NCBI RefSeq assembly: GCF_014646255.1
Contig: NZ_BMNC01000003.1
Coordinates: forward strand, 744,001-808,000
Length of the DNA: 64,000 nucleotides
Source: Lentzea pudingi
GTDB lineage: Bacteria > Actinomycetota > Actinomycetes > Mycobacteriales > Pseudonocardiaceae
Direction of reading: 5' to 3'
Shown: one piece after another, positions 39,621-48,894 of the stretch
Layout of the letters: every line of letters starts with the position of its first letter
Position numbering within the stretch: position 1 is the stretch's first letter
Notes under the pieces: model-generated
The model's input: only the letters and a program-made list of their open reading frames with translations
What the model was told of the DNA's origin: nothing
Database searches by the model: none
Made by a program: the position numbers and the translations under genes

Positions 39621-42455
39621 CTATCCGCCGTCGGGCTGGTCGAGTGCGTCGAGTTGCCGCAGTGTGCGTTCGGCGTCGTCGTCGCGTCCTTCTTGCCGGT
39701 ACAGCTCCAGCGCTTCCAGCCATACCGCGCGGGCCTGCTCGCGGTCTCCGAGCGCGGCGTGGGGGTGGCCGACGCTGTCGAGGGTGTCGGCGGCCTGGCT
39801 GGTGTTGCCGAGGGTGCGGAACAGGGTGAGGGCCTGGTGGTAGTGGTGGATGGCCTGGTGGTGGTGTCCGCTGTGGTGGTCGATGTAGCCCAGCCTGTCC
39901 AGGGTGTTCGCCTCGCTGCCGGGGTCGTGGTGGTGTCGGTGCAGGGTGAGGGCGGCCTGGCAGTGCTCGCGGGCGGTGTCGTAGTCGCCCAGGCGGGCGG
40001 CGTGCCAGCCCACCGCGTTGAGCGCGATGGCTTCCCGCACCGGTTGGTCGAGGGTGCGGAAGAGGTCCAGGGCCTGGCGGGCGTGGTCCAGGGCCTGCTG
40101 GTCGTCCCCCTGCTGCTCCCAGGCACAGGAGAGGGCGTGGTGGGTGTGGGCCTGTTGGGTGGGGTCGTGGTGGTGTTCGGCCAGGGCGAGGGCTTGGTGC
40201 AGGTGTCCGAGGGCCTGCTCGTGCCGCCCCAGTTCGGCGTGGGCGTGGCCGAGGAGCCGGTGGGCCTGGGCGCGGGTGGCGGGGTCGGGCAGGTGGTCGG
40301 CGGCGTCGGCGGCGGCCTGCCACACGGCGAGCTCGTCGCGCCGCTGGTGGAAGGTGTGCAGGGCCCAGTCCAGGAGCCGCACGGCGTGGTGGCGGTGGTG
40401 CGCGGCGGCGGTGTGTTGGGCGGCGAGCAGGTGTGGGTGGTGGGTGTCCAGCCAGGCCAGCGCGGCTGGGTGGTCGGGCAATGGCTGGGGGTGGGTGCCG
40501 GGGGCGGGCGGACCAAGCAGGGTCGGGGGGCGGTGAGGGGCCAGGAGGCGGTCGGCGGTGTGGGCGGTGTGCAGGTAGAAGCCGACCACCCGCTCCAGCG
40601 CCGCCTTTCGCATGTCGTCCGACAGGTCGCTGTGAGCGGTGTCGGTGGCGTAGCGGCGGATGAGGTCGTGCATGCGGTAGCGGCCGTCGGTGTCTTGGCT
40701 GATCAGGGATGCCTGATCCAGCGCGCGCAGCACGGCCGTGGTCCGCGCCGGGGGAAGGCCGGTGAGGCTGGCGGCGGCGGGTAGGCCGATGTCGGGTCCG
40801 GGTGCGATGGCGAGTAGCCCGAACGTTTGAGCCTGTTCCCGGGTCAGTGCACGGCGGGAGGAGGAGAGCACGGCGGGCAGGCTCGCGGTCGGGTCGGTGT
40901 CGTCGAGTGCGTCGAGTGCGCTGTCGCGCAGTTCGGCGGTGAGGGCGGCGAGGGACAGGCGCGGGTGGCTGTGGGCGCGGCCGGCGATGATGCTCAACGC
41001 CAGCGGGAATCCGCCGCACAGCCCGATCAGCTCGTCCACCGCCGCCGTCTCCGCGTCGATTCGGGCGGTGCCGAGTCGGTCGGTGAGCAGCCTGCGGGCT
41101 TCGGTGTCGGTGAGGATGTCGACGGACAGGTGGTGGGCGCCGTGTCCGGTGATCAGGCCCGATAGCCGGTTGCGGCTGGTGATCATCACGGTGCAGGTGT
41201 CGCTGCCCGGCAGCAGCGGCGCGACGTGTGCGGTGTCCACGGTGTTGTCCAGCAGCAGCAGCATCCGCTTGCCCGCGACCAGGCTGCGGAACAGCGCTGT
41301 CTGGGCGTGCGGGTCGACCGGCATACGACCGGGTTCGACGCCCAACGCGTCGAGAAATCCGCGTACCGCCACCGTCGGATCCATCGGTGTGCTGTCGGGG
41401 CTGAAGCCGCGCAGGTCCACGAACAGCTGCCCGTCGGGGAACCGGTCGGCGTGGCGGTGAGCCCAGTGCAGGGCGAGCCAGGTCTTGCCGATCCCGCCCG
41501 CGCCGGCGATCGCGGAGATGACGACCGTGGTCGCCGTGTCCGAACCGGTCCGCAGGGTGGCGTCGAGCCGGTCTAGCTCGTCGTGGCGGCCGACGAACGG
41601 TGTGGGAGCGGCAGGCAGTTGCCGGGGCACCACCACCGACCCGGCTGCCACGGTCACGGGTGCGCTAGCCGTCGGTGCGGCGGTGAGGGCGGGGTCGGCG
41701 GCGAGGATCCGCAGGTGCAGTTGCTGTGCTGCTTCGCCGGGGTCGGTGCCCAGCTCCTCCACCAACCGTTCCTGGACCTGTCGGTAGTGCTCCAGGGCGT
41801 CGGCGGCGCGACCGGCGCGGTACAGGGCGAGCATGTACTGGCCGGCCACCCGCTCGTCCAACGGATTGTCGGCGACGCGCGCGGACAACCCGGCTACCAG
41901 GTCCTCGCCATGTCCCAGCCGCAGCAGGGCGTCGGCGAGGTCGTGCTCGGCGTTCAGGCGCCGCTGGTGCAGCCGGTCGCGTTCGGTCGCCGCCCAGTCC
42001 CCGTCGACTCCGGTCAGCGCCTCCCCGCGCCACAACCCCAGTGCCTTCTCCAGCAGTGCCACGATCTGTCGGTCATCGCCAGTGCGGGCACGGGCATACA
42101 GGTCGTCGAATCGGTGGAGATCGACCACCGCCTGCCCGGCCTCCAGCGAGTACCCGCCCGACCTGCGAACCACGTGTGCCGCATCCACCGCGGCCAACAC
42201 CTGACGCAGCCGGGACAGGTAGTTCACCAGCGTTGCCCGAGCCCGCAGCGGCGGGTGATCACCCCAGACCCGTTCGGCCAGGACGTTTACCGAGACCACC
42301 CGGTCGACGTCCACCGCCAACGCGGCCAGCACACACCGCTGCCGAGCCGGACCCAGCTCAATCCCGCAGCCGTCCACGAGCACGGCCACCTCCCCCAGCA
42401 GCCGGACCTCCACCTCGCCGCTACCCCCCACCCGCGACAACTCCCGCGAAGGCAT
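39621..42455 (-). CDS. SARP-NB-ARC-TPR regulator (AfsR-like)
   Basis: 944 residues. An OmpR-type winged helix (about 10-90: VEVRLLGEVAVLVDG, LAERVWGDHPPLRARATLVN) plus a bacterial transcriptional activation domain (to about 245) form the SARP part. The NB-ARC ATPase follows (about 290-560), with P-loop AIAGAGGIGKTWLALHW and Walker B MLLLLDNT. C-terminal TPRs (about 700-930) contain His-rich segments such as ALAEHHHDPTQQAHTHH. Such proteins switch on secondary-metabolite or differentiation genes in response to ATP and protein cues. The start is chosen at ATG 42455 before the first DNA-binding strand. It is divergent from the small secreted protein at 42561. Confidence 0.88.
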   Translation of the reverse strand: MPSRELSRVGGSGEVEVRLLGEVAVLVDGCGIELGPARQRCVLAALAVDVDRVVSVNVLAERVWGDHPPLRARATLVNYLSRLRQVLAAVDAAHVVRRSGGYSLEAGQAVVDLHRFDDLYARARTGDDRQIVALLEKALGLWRGEALTGVDGDWAATERDRLHQRRLNAEHDLADALLRLGHGEDLVAGLSARVADNPLDERVAGQYMLALYRAGRAADALEHYRQVQERLVEELGTDPGEAAQQLHLRILAADPALTAAPTASAPVTVAAGSVVVPRQLPAAPTPFVGRHDELDRLDATLRTGSDTATTVVISAIAGAGGIGKTWLALHWAHRHADRFPDGQLFVDLRGFSPDSTPMDPTVAVRGFLDALGVEPGRMPVDPHAQTALFRSLVAGKRMLLLLDNTVDTAHVAPLLPGSDTCTVMITSRNRLSGLITGHGAHHLSVDILTDTEARRLLTDRLGTARIDAETAAVDELIGLCGGFPLALSIIAGRAHSHPRLSLAALTAELRDSALDALDDTDPTASLPAVLSSSRRALTREQAQTFGLLAIAPGPDIGLPAAASLTGLPPARTTAVLRALDQASLISQDTDGRYRMHDLIRRYATDTAHSDLSDDMRKAALERVVGFYLHTAHTADRLLAPHRPPTLLGPPAPGTHPQPLPDHPAALAWLDTHHPHLLAAQHTAAAHHRHHAVRLLDWALHTFHQRRDELAVWQAAADAADHLPDPATRAQAHRLLGHAHAELGRHEQALGHLHQALALAEHHHDPTQQAHTHHALSCAWEQQGDDQQALDHARQALDLFRTLDQPVREAIALNAVGWHAARLGDYDTAREHCQAALTLHRHHHDPGSEANTLDRLGYIDHHSGHHHQAIHHYHQALTLFRTLGNTSQAADTLDSVGHPHAALGDREQARAVWLEALELYRQEGRDDDAERTLRQLDALDQPDGG

Positions 42456-42560
42456 GGATACCGGCGCTGACCAGTGACTGTGGGATTTTGAGGCGAGTTC
42501 ACACGATCGGCCGCCCAGTCTGGTGTCCGCAAGCAATCCGGCACCTCAGGGAGCGTGATC

Positions 42561-42890
42561 ATGAACAAGATCGTGAACAAGCGCAAACTCGGTTCGCAGT
42601 TGGCGGTGACCGTCTCAGCGCTGTGCGCGCTGCTCGGCGCGACGACGGCAACGGCTCAGGCGGAACACGGTGGCGCGGTCGCCCGAAACGCCACCTACAC
42701 CGCGACGAAGACCCCGACCTTCGTGAGGGCGTCGCCCATGGACGGCGCTCCGGTGCTCCGGGAGAAGAAGAAGGGCGACGTCATGGGCGGGCGGCCCGGC
42801 TGCGTCAAGACGAGCGGCTGGTGGGTGGTGTATCTGAGCACGGGGGGAGCCGGATACGTGCACCCGAGCCAGGCCACCTGCAAGCCGTGA
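42561..42890 (+). CDS. Small secreted SH3-like protein
   Basis: 109 residues. A signal peptide (about 1-35, ending ATAQA) is followed by a small beta domain (TATKTPTFVRASPMDGAPVL, EKKKGDVMGGRPGC, SGWWVVYLSTGGAGYVHPSQ). This has the spacing of a bacterial SH3 domain with two cysteines. An AGGGA lies about nine bases upstream of the ATG; a GTG two codons earlier is too close to it. The gene is divergent from the SARP-type regulator. It may bind cell-wall material. Confidence 0.75.
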   Translation: MNKIVNKRKLGSQLAVTVSALCALLGATTATAQAEHGGAVARNATYTATKTPTFVRASPMDGAPVLREKKKGDVMGGRPGCVKTSGWWVVYLSTGGAGYVHPSQATCKP

Positions 42891-42957
42891 CCAGACCCGC
42901 CGGATGACCCCAGGGCCCGGCGCCTGAACAGGCATATTCACGGCCCGCACGCGGCGA

Positions 42958-42992
42958 AAGCCGGGATGAGAGCCCTCACCTCATCCCGGCTT
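42958..42992 (+). terminator. Hairpin terminator
   Basis: AAGCCGGGATGAG pairs perfectly over 13 bp with 42980-42992, with a 9-base loop, 68 bases after the SH3-like gene. Confidence 0.75.
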
Positions 42993-43011
42993 CGCGGCGT
43001 ACACACGATGA

Positions 43012-43190
43012 ACAGACGTCCCTGGCCGGATTCGGGGCGACGCGCATGATCGCGCGGTAGCCGTCGAGTTTGAGTTCGTAGGCGAAGCGCGGGTCGTCGA
43101 CGAGGTGGCCGTCGTCCGCGGCGGCCTTCATCGGTTCGATGTAGGCGGGCAGGCCTGGCGGGTCGGTCTCCGGTGTGCGTGCCGTGGCGA
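43012..43190 (-). pseudogene. N-terminal fragment of an ATP-dependent DNA ligase
   Basis: Minus-strand translation gives PPGLPAYIEPMKAAADDGHL, then DPRFAYELKLDGYRAIMRVA. This carries the ligase nucleotidyl-lysine motif (KLDGYR) and the preceding IEPMxA context. It ends shortly afterwards, so only the start of a LigD/LigC-type ligase remains. Confidence 0.6.
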
Positions 43191-43294
43191 CTTCCGGTCC
43201 CGGTGGTCGACGAGGACGGGTTGTTCCGCGACGGGCTGGCTCAGGACTCGCTCATGCTGGGTTGAATGGGTGGCGGCTGCGGCATTTCAGCAGG

Positions 43295-43531
43295 TTACAG
43301 CGATGTGATTCCGGCGTGGACGGTATTCACGGGCTGGTGGGGCGGGAGGTGGTCGAGCCACAGCTGTCCGGTCAGGCCGCGTTCGGCGAAACCGTGGCGC
43401 CGATGCACGTGGCACCACCGGCACCGCTGTGCCCGAAGCCGTTGGTGGCGGCCGCACACCGTGCACGTTCCGTTCGGAGCGTCAGCACGCCACGCGCGGC
43501 ATGCCGTACAGACCGGCGTTCTCCCGCTGTG
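43295..43531 (-). pseudogene. Zinc-ribbon fragment
   Basis: An open minus-strand stretch of 78 codons without a start codon. It contains PVCTACRAWRAD, GTCTVCGRHQRLRAQRCRWC and FAERGLTGQLWLDHLPPH. Three CxxC pairs make a double zinc ribbon like the N-terminal part of some actinobacterial recombinase- or transposon-linked proteins. It is likely a truncated remnant. Confidence 0.4.
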
Positions 43532-43695
43532 TCAAGCAAAGCAGTCGGGACTGCTGTCCCCGGAGCTGGAGACCACGGTCAGCTCGGCGGTAGTGGCCGC
43601 CGAGATCCGCTACTGGGGCTTCGCGGGATCGGCGTGCGCGCCATTGGCCGAGAACCGCTCCGCTGATCGCTCACGGCCTGCTGGAGGTCCTGAGG

Positions 43696-44153
43696 TTGCG
43701 CGGCCGCGGTGACCGGTTCGGGCTGCAAGTGATGGACTCCGGTCAGCCGGTGCGAGTTGATGGCGCGATCACCCACGCAGCGGGGCAACGGCACATCGCT
43801 GGCTGGGTGTTCCTCTGCAGGAGGACGACGGCCGACGCCTGGTGGGCGAGATCGCGATCGACATCACCGATGAGCTGGCCGCCCGCCAGGCTTTGGTCGC
43901 CAGTGATCACCGCTTCGCTGCTTTCCTCAATCACGTGCCGGTTCGGGCGGCCATCTATGACGTCGAGGATCGGCTGGTGTGGATCGGACAGGAGTCAGCT
44001 CGCTTCTGGGGTTGTAGCCCGGAGGAGATGATCGATCAGCGCTGGGCTGAGGCGCCTGTCCCGATGCTGCTCGCGCTGATCGGCCCCGCGCACGAGCATC
44101 TCGTGCCGTGCGAGGGGCTCTTGCCTGACTGTGTAGGAGTGGGGTGGGGGTAG
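43696..44153 (+). pseudogene. PAS-domain protein fragment
   Basis: The first frame gives FGLQVMDSGQPVRVDGAITH and AGWVF. After a shift near 43810 the second frame gives RRLVGEIAIDITDELAARQ, HVPVRAAIYDVEDRLVWIGQ and FWGCSPEEMIDQRWAE, two PAS-type repeats. The kinase or output domain is missing. It ends just before the C39-like gene. Confidence 0.6.
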
Positions 44154-44284
44154 GCCTGATACACCCATCTTTTTCGGCGGAGGTTGAGGGGTCGACCCTC
44201 ATGCCATCGACGTCTGCGCAGATCAAGCTTCTCCCATCGAAGGGGCCACGAGAAATGGCCCATTTCACAGGAGGCAGGAATCCC

Positions 44285-45223
44285 ATGTTGCGCAAGGTCG
44301 TCATCGCCGCCATCGCCACCGCCGCCGTCAGCTCCGTCGCCCTGCCCGGCCTCGCCGCCGCCGACCCGATCATCGGCACGCCGCCGCCGTGCGTGAAGAT
44401 CGCCGACATCACCGGCCCGGACTTCGAGGTCAAGCAGTGCGGCGTCAGCGACGTCGACCAGTACCGCGCCGGCTTCGCGGCCAACGGCGGCACCCATTGT
44501 GGTCCGTCGTCGCTCTACAACGTGCTGCACTACTGGGGGCATGAGAAGCAGGCACCGGTCGGCTGGCTCACCACCAAGGTCCGCGACCTCGACCCCAGGA
44601 ACCCGGCCAACTACGGCATTGTCACCAACTCGATCGGTCGGATCGCCACGGATTCCAAGTGGAGCGTCGAGGACGGCACCTACTCGGGCAACCTGCGCAC
44701 GGCGTGGAACATCGCCACCAAGCCCGCCCGGGACGCCGGGTGGTCCACGGCGACCGGTGGGATCGGCACCACTGCCGGCCCGGATTTCGCGGGTGACCTG
44801 GCCAAGAAGCTCAGCCAGGGCCCGGTGCAGATGTGGTACGGCCGCTACGTCGCCGGTCCGCAGAACAGCCTGAAGCGCGACGGCGGGCACCTCGTCACGG
44901 TGGTGTCGGCCAAGGGGTCCTTCGGCGGTGACTTCGTGCAGCTGCGGCTGGCCGACCCGGCCGAGGCGGCCGACCACGGCAAGCCGGGTTACCTCGACAC
45001 GCAGTCCGCCTACGAGACGCTGGCCGTGACGTTGACGCGCCGGTCGGTCTACGAGTACCTGCCCGTGAAGGACGACGAGGCGACGCCGGCCGACGAGAGC
45101 CTGCAGCCCGGCACGTACCGCTCGGTCGAGCGCTGGGAGCTGTCCGGCACGGCGTACGCCGACCAGAACAAGCCGCTGGTCGAGGGCTTCAACTGGTTCA
45201 CGATGTCCCCGCCGGTCGGCTGA
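44285..45223 (+). CDS. Secreted C39-like cysteine peptidase family protein
   Basis: 312 residues. The ATG at 44285 is chosen because AGGAGG lies 12 bases upstream and a signal peptide (MLRKVVIAAIATAAVSSVAL, ending LAAADP) starts there. The catalytic domain shows GGTHCGPSSLYNVLHYWG (Cys nucleophile with the CGPxS motif) and DGGHLVTVVSA (His) followed by RLADPAE (Asp). This is the pattern of C39-like/papain-fold secreted peptidases. No transporter or bacteriocin gene is adjacent, so a leader-peptidase role is unlikely. It is followed by a strong terminator. Confidence 0.78.
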   Translation: MLRKVVIAAIATAAVSSVALPGLAAADPIIGTPPPCVKIADITGPDFEVKQCGVSDVDQYRAGFAANGGTHCGPSSLYNVLHYWGHEKQAPVGWLTTKVRDLDPRNPANYGIVTNSIGRIATDSKWSVEDGTYSGNLRTAWNIATKPARDAGWSTATGGIGTTAGPDFAGDLAKKLSQGPVQMWYGRYVAGPQNSLKRDGGHLVTVVSAKGSFGGDFVQLRLADPAEAADHGKPGYLDTQSAYETLAVTLTRRSVYEYLPVKDDEATPADESLQPGTYRSVERWELSGTAYADQNKPLVEGFNWFTMSPPVG

Positions 45224-45237
45224 GCCTTCGGTCGCGC

Positions 45238-45262
45238 AGGCCCCGCTCGCCGAGCGGGGCCT
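45238..45262 (+). terminator. Hairpin terminator with T-rich tail
   Basis: AGGCCCCGCTC pairs perfectly over 11 bp with 45252-45262 around a 3-base loop, then CTCGTTGT. It lies 15 bases after the C39-like gene. Confidence 0.88.
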
Positions 45263-45283
45263 CTCGTTGTCTCGGTGGGGTTG

Positions 45284-45490
45284 GGCCGAACAGCCAAGCC
45301 CTTGTCGCGGTGCTACCTGACCGAAGTGGAGCCGGATCTCCGCTCGACCGAGCCCTACCGGCAGGCGTACGCGGTGGCGAGCCAGTTGTACCACAGGCTG
45401 ATCAACCACACCGACGACGCGACCTGGAAGCAAACCGCGCCGATGCCCGCGCAGCGGTACAAGGTGGTGAGCGCCCTTTGGGGGAGTAGC
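45284..45490 (+). pseudogene. Unrecognised coding fragment
   Basis: An open stretch with protein-like composition (LTEVEPDLRSTEPYRQAYAV, QLYHRLINHTDDATW) but no credible start. It reads on into non-coding sequence. It is probably the end of a displaced gene; the family is not recognised. Confidence 0.3.
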
Positions 45491-45608
45491 CGCGCGCAAG
45501 GTGGTGGCCCGTACGGGGTGCCGGGCAGCAGGAGTTGGTGGCCTGTGGGGTGCCAAAACTCTGCAGTCACATGCTGCTGCGGTGATCAGGTTCTGTCGTC
45601 CTGGCGAC

Positions 45609-45785
45609 ATGATCGTGAGCGTGGCGCTGCGACTGCTGTACCTCATCCTTGTTCGGCTCAGTGGCTGGCTGGTTCTGCTCGGCCGGTCCTCGGCGGCCAA
45701 GGACGTCGAGTTGTTGGTGTTGCGGCATGAGGTCGCGGTGTTGCGTCGAGGTCAGCGCCGTCCTCGGCTGGACGGGCTGATCGCG
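45609..45785 (+). pseudogene. Transposase N-terminal fragment
   Basis: VALRLLYLILVRLSGWLVLL, then KDVELLVLRHEVAVLRRGQ and RRPRLDG, is the typical N-terminus of the same integrase-core transposase type as the one at 53491 (DVEILALRHRLTVL). It is cut off after about 57 codons. Confidence 0.7.
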
Positions 45786-45923
45786 GGGCCGCTGACGTGT
45801 CTTCCAGCTCCCACTCCGGCTGCTGCAACCACCAATTCGCCGCTGTGCGCGCTGAATTGGTTCCGAAAGCTCCCACACCAGGCTCGCACACGTGACCTGA
45901 CCGGTGCCGGCGGCCTGAACCTG

Positions 45924-46154
45924 TCACTCGTCGACGTACTGCCTCCCTTCCTGCGTGTAGAGCAGTAGGAACGCCAGCGCACCGGTCACGGCCGCCACCA
46001 CGCAGGCGATCTCGGTGACGGTGTCGCCGAACGACTCGACCAGCGGGCCGGAGCCGACGACGATGCCGACCGTCTGGCCGACCACGACCGCGACACCACC
46101 GAGCAGGAACACGATCAGGCACACACGGGTGGCCAGGAGCAGGATGCGGTACAT
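45924..46154 (-). CDS. Small two-helix membrane protein of the tetronate operon
   Basis: 76 residues with two hydrophobic helices (LLATRVCLIVFLLGGVAVVV and IACVVAAVTGALAFLLLY) and a polar end QEGRQYVDE. It lies 20 bases downstream of the TRAP-like permease gene, in the same direction. Its position matches that of a TRAP small subunit (DctQ), but it is less than half the usual length and has two helices instead of four. It may be a reduced accessory subunit. Confidence 0.7.
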   Translation of the reverse strand: MYRILLLATRVCLIVFLLGGVAVVVGQTVGIVVGSGPLVESFGDTVTEIACVVAAVTGALAFLLLYTQEGRQYVDE

Positions 46155-46174
46155 CAGTGCGACACCTCGCAGGC

Positions 46175-47518
46175 TCAGGGCAGCCACAGCACGCCGACGG
46201 CCATCAGGACGCCGAACAGCAGTGTGGGCAGCAGGTAGTAGACGACGACCGGCACGAAGACACGAACCGGGTTGATCTCGGCGATGCCCGCCGCGACGTA
46301 CAGCGGCGCGGCGCCCGGCGGTGAGCAGCCCTCCGACGACGCCCACACCAGGACGGCGGCGAAGGCCACTTGCGGCGGAATGCCGGTGGCGACCAGGGCC
46401 GCGAAGGCGACCGGTCCCACCGCGGACACTGTGGAGGTGGTGTTGAGCGGACCGGCCACCACCACGATCACCAGGCCGACGACGATCGCTGCGACCACCG
46501 GGGACACGCCGGTCAGGCCGGTCAGGTACGGGGTCAGCTGCGGGCCGAGACCCAGCGTCTTCAGCACGTTCGACGCGGCGAACGCCGACACCATTGTGAC
46601 TCCGACCAGGCCGAGCTTGGGGCCGACGTGGCCGAGCAGGTCCCACCACTGTGCCCGGCCGGACGGCAGCGAGCGGCGCTCGACCACTAGACCGACCAGC
46701 AGCATCACGACGGGCAGCCACACCAGCAGCGGCACGGCCTCGTCCACGGCCACGCCGACGTACGCGGTCACCACGTCGCTCGTGGGAGGTGCGGTGAGCA
46801 GGACCGGCACGGCGATCGAGCCGAGCACCACCAACGACGTCCAGCCCGTGCGGAAGGTCGTGCGCAGCGGGCGCACGTCGGCCGGGTCCATCGCGCCCAC
46901 ACCGTGCCGCTTGACGATCACGTACGCCACCAGGACGCGCATCAACACCATCCAGACACCGGTGACGAACATCGTCGCGACGATGTCCGCGCCGGTCAGC
47001 ACCGGCAGCACCGTGGGCGCGGCCAGCAGGAGGAAGAACGCGCCGCTGAACGGGAAGGTCGCGCCGACACCCGCGTTGCCGGACAGCACGAGCGCCGCGG
47101 TCTCACCTCGTGCGCCCGAGCGCTTCATCCACGGAATGGTGATGGAACCGATGGTGGCCACGATCGCCGCGCCGTTGTGGGCGACCGCGCCGAACAGCCC
47201 GGAGGCGACGGTGGCGGCGTAGGCGGAACCGCCTCTGCGCCGCCCCAGCACGGAGCTGAGGATGGCGACCATGCGCCCGACCAGCCCGGTCCTGGTGAGC
47301 AGTTCGCTGACGAACACGAACGCCAGCGCGGCGAAGGTGATCTCGGATTTCATGCCGTCGACCAGGCTGTCCCAGCCCACGGTCAGGGCATCACGGCCGG
47401 CGAAGGCGGCGGTGGCGAGGAAGCCCACCAGCATCGCCTCGCCGATGTTGCGTTTGAACACGGCGTTCCACAGCACGATCACGGCGATGAACGTGACGAG
47501 GGCGAAGATGGCGCTCAT
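46175..47518 (-). CDS. TRAP-like large permease (DctM type)
   Basis: 447 residues with about 12 hydrophobic helices. The C-terminus (SSEGCSPPGAAPLYVAAGIA, then NPVRVFVPVVVYYLLPTLLF) resembles the DctM large subunit ending, and AHNGAAIVATIGSITIPWMK resembles its first repeat. TRAP transporters import organic acids with an extracytoplasmic binding protein. The neighbouring kinase, aldolase and isomerase suggest a tetronate or related sugar acid as cargo. DctM versus a related ion-transporter superfamily member cannot be fully separated by eye. Confidence 0.72.
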   Translation of the reverse strand: MSAIFALVTFIAVIVLWNAVFKRNIGEAMLVGFLATAAFAGRDALTVGWDSLVDGMKSEITFAALAFVFVSELLTRTGLVGRMVAILSSVLGRRRGGSAYAATVASGLFGAVAHNGAAIVATIGSITIPWMKRSGARGETAALVLSGNAGVGATFPFSGAFFLLLAAPTVLPVLTGADIVATMFVTGVWMVLMRVLVAYVIVKRHGVGAMDPADVRPLRTTFRTGWTSLVVLGSIAVPVLLTAPPTSDVVTAYVGVAVDEAVPLLVWLPVVMLLVGLVVERRSLPSGRAQWWDLLGHVGPKLGLVGVTMVSAFAASNVLKTLGLGPQLTPYLTGLTGVSPVVAAIVVGLVIVVVAGPLNTTSTVSAVGPVAFAALVATGIPPQVAFAAVLVWASSEGCSPPGAAPLYVAAGIAEINPVRVFVPVVVYYLLPTLLFGVLMAVGVLWLP

Positions 47519-47587
47519 CTTGTGCCCCCAACGGGTGTCGATGTCATGACGGGTCTCCGGCGGCGTCGGCGGGTGTGGGGTCGGTGG

Positions 47588-48268
47588 TCAGTCGGTGCGC
47601 AGACCGGTGGCACGGAAGGCTTCCGCTGCCGCCGGCCTGGTGAGAAAGCCGGAGAGCGGTTTGCCCCGCCCTCCGGCGCCCGACACGACCGACAGCTCGC
47701 AGTAGTGCTGGACGGGTTCGGGCAGCGGGCCCGCGATCCGGACTTCCGGTACGAACGCCAGTTCGCTGAGCTGCTGCACGGCCAGGTCGGCGCGGCCGTC
47801 GAGCAGAGCCTCCGCGGTGAACCCCTTCTCCACCACCGTTGCCCTGGCACCGACCTGGTCCGCGATGCCCAGTTCGGTGAGTAGTCCGGCGAACCGGATG
47901 CCACTGGCCCCGGTGCGCGAGTAGGCGACCGACCTGGCCGCGACCAGAGCTGCGCACAGTTCGTCCACTGTGGACAAAGGTGGAACGGCGGCGTCCGCGG
48001 GAACGGCGATGCCGATACCGCTGAGGGCGAGGACGGCGCTCGTCGACAGGTCGATCGCGTCCCCGAACGCGGTCAGGGAGTCGGTGATCGCGATCACGAC
48101 ATCGGGCCGGGCGCCGTCGGCGACGTGACGCAACAGCACGCTGGTCGGGTCGTAGACGACGTCGACGGCGACCCCGAACTCGGCGGTGAAGGCCGCGAGC
48201 ACCCCGCCGTCCAGAGCCTTGCGCACGGAGAGAGCGCTGAACAGGGAGAGGGGAGGACGGTCGTTCAT
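47588..48268 (-). CDS. Substrate-binding-like protein without signal peptide
   Basis: 226 residues resembling a ModA/type II periplasmic-binding fold: LSLFSALSVRKALDGGVLAA, VDVVYDPTSVLLRHVADGAR, VVIAITDSLTAFGDAIDLST, SVAYSRTGASGIRFAGLLTE and GRADLAVQQLSELAFVPE. The N-terminus (MNDRPPLSLFSAL) has no signal peptide or lipobox, so it is predicted to be cytosolic. The ATG overlaps the stop of the OtnC-like gene. It may act as a cytosolic ligand binder rather than a transporter part. A missed upstream signal is unlikely given the overlap. Confidence 0.68.
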   Translation of the reverse strand: MNDRPPLSLFSALSVRKALDGGVLAAFTAEFGVAVDVVYDPTSVLLRHVADGARPDVVIAITDSLTAFGDAIDLSTSAVLALSGIGIAVPADAAVPPLSTVDELCAALVAARSVAYSRTGASGIRFAGLLTELGIADQVGARATVVEKGFTAEALLDGRADLAVQQLSELAFVPEVRIAGPLPEPVQHYCELSVVSGAGGRGKPLSGFLTRPAAAEAFRATGLRTD

Positions 48269-48894
48269 GCTCGGTTCCTCTGGTCGATGGCGTCACGCTG
48301 GGCAGCGGTGAGCGAACGGGTCGGCAGGCCTGCGGTCAGCAGGTGCACGGCGGCGGTGTGTTCGAGTTCGGTGAGCGTGTCGAGCGCGGTGGCCAGGTCG
48401 GGACCGGCGACCACCGGGCCGTGGTTGGCCAGCAGAAGCGCGTGGTGTCCCGCTGCGGCGCGAGCCACGTGCAGGGTGATCGCGGGATCGCCGGGCGCGT
48501 GGAACGGCAGCAGCGGCAACCGGCCGACGCGCATGGCGTAGTACGCGGTCAAAGGGGGAAGTGCGTCGTCGGGGTCGAGTTCCGCCAGGCAGGACACGGC
48601 GGCGCTGTGCGGGGAGTGGGTGTGTACGACAGCCCGGTCTTGCGGCCGTTGGCGCAACACCGTTGCGTGCAGGAACGCTTCTTTGGACGGTGGCGGTCCG
48701 TCCAGGTGCCGGCCGTGGAGGTCCACGACGGACAGTTCGGCGGCGGTGACGGTCGCCAGGGCCGCACCGGTCGGTGTGACCAGGAGCCGGTCATCGACGC
48801 GGACCGAAAGGTTGCCGGTGCGGCCGTGGGTGAGCCCGGCTGCGTGCACCTCCCGCGCGACGGCGACCACCTGCGCGCGTTCCCGCCGGCTCAC
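48265..48894 (-). CDS. otnC: Class II aldolase-family 3-oxo-tetronate 4-phosphate decarboxylase (OtnC-like)
   Basis: 209 residues. Class II aldolase/adducin features: GLTHGRTGNLSVRVDDRLLV, PPSKEAFLHATVLRQRP (catalytic Glu), AVVHTHSPHSAAVSC (metal HxH) and LLLANHGPVVAGPDL (metal His). With OtnK and OtnI next to it, the likely reaction is decarboxylation of 3-oxo-tetronate 4-phosphate to dihydroxyacetone phosphate. The GTG start overlaps the OtnK stop (GTGA). Confidence 0.83.
   Translation of the reverse strand: MSRRERAQVVAVAREVHAAGLTHGRTGNLSVRVDDRLLVTPTGAALATVTAAELSVVDLHGRHLDGPPPSKEAFLHATVLRQRPQDRAVVHTHSPHSAAVSCLAELDPDDALPPLTAYYAMRVGRLPLLPFHAPGDPAITLHVARAAAGHHALLLANHGPVVAGPDLATALDTLTELEHTAAVHLLTAGLPTRSLTAAQRDAIDQRNRA

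Noticed and set aside
39290..40516. Long ORFs antiparallel and parallel to the SARP-type gene
   Set aside because: Pro/Thr/Arg-rich shadow frames produced by high-GC codon bias within the real gene.
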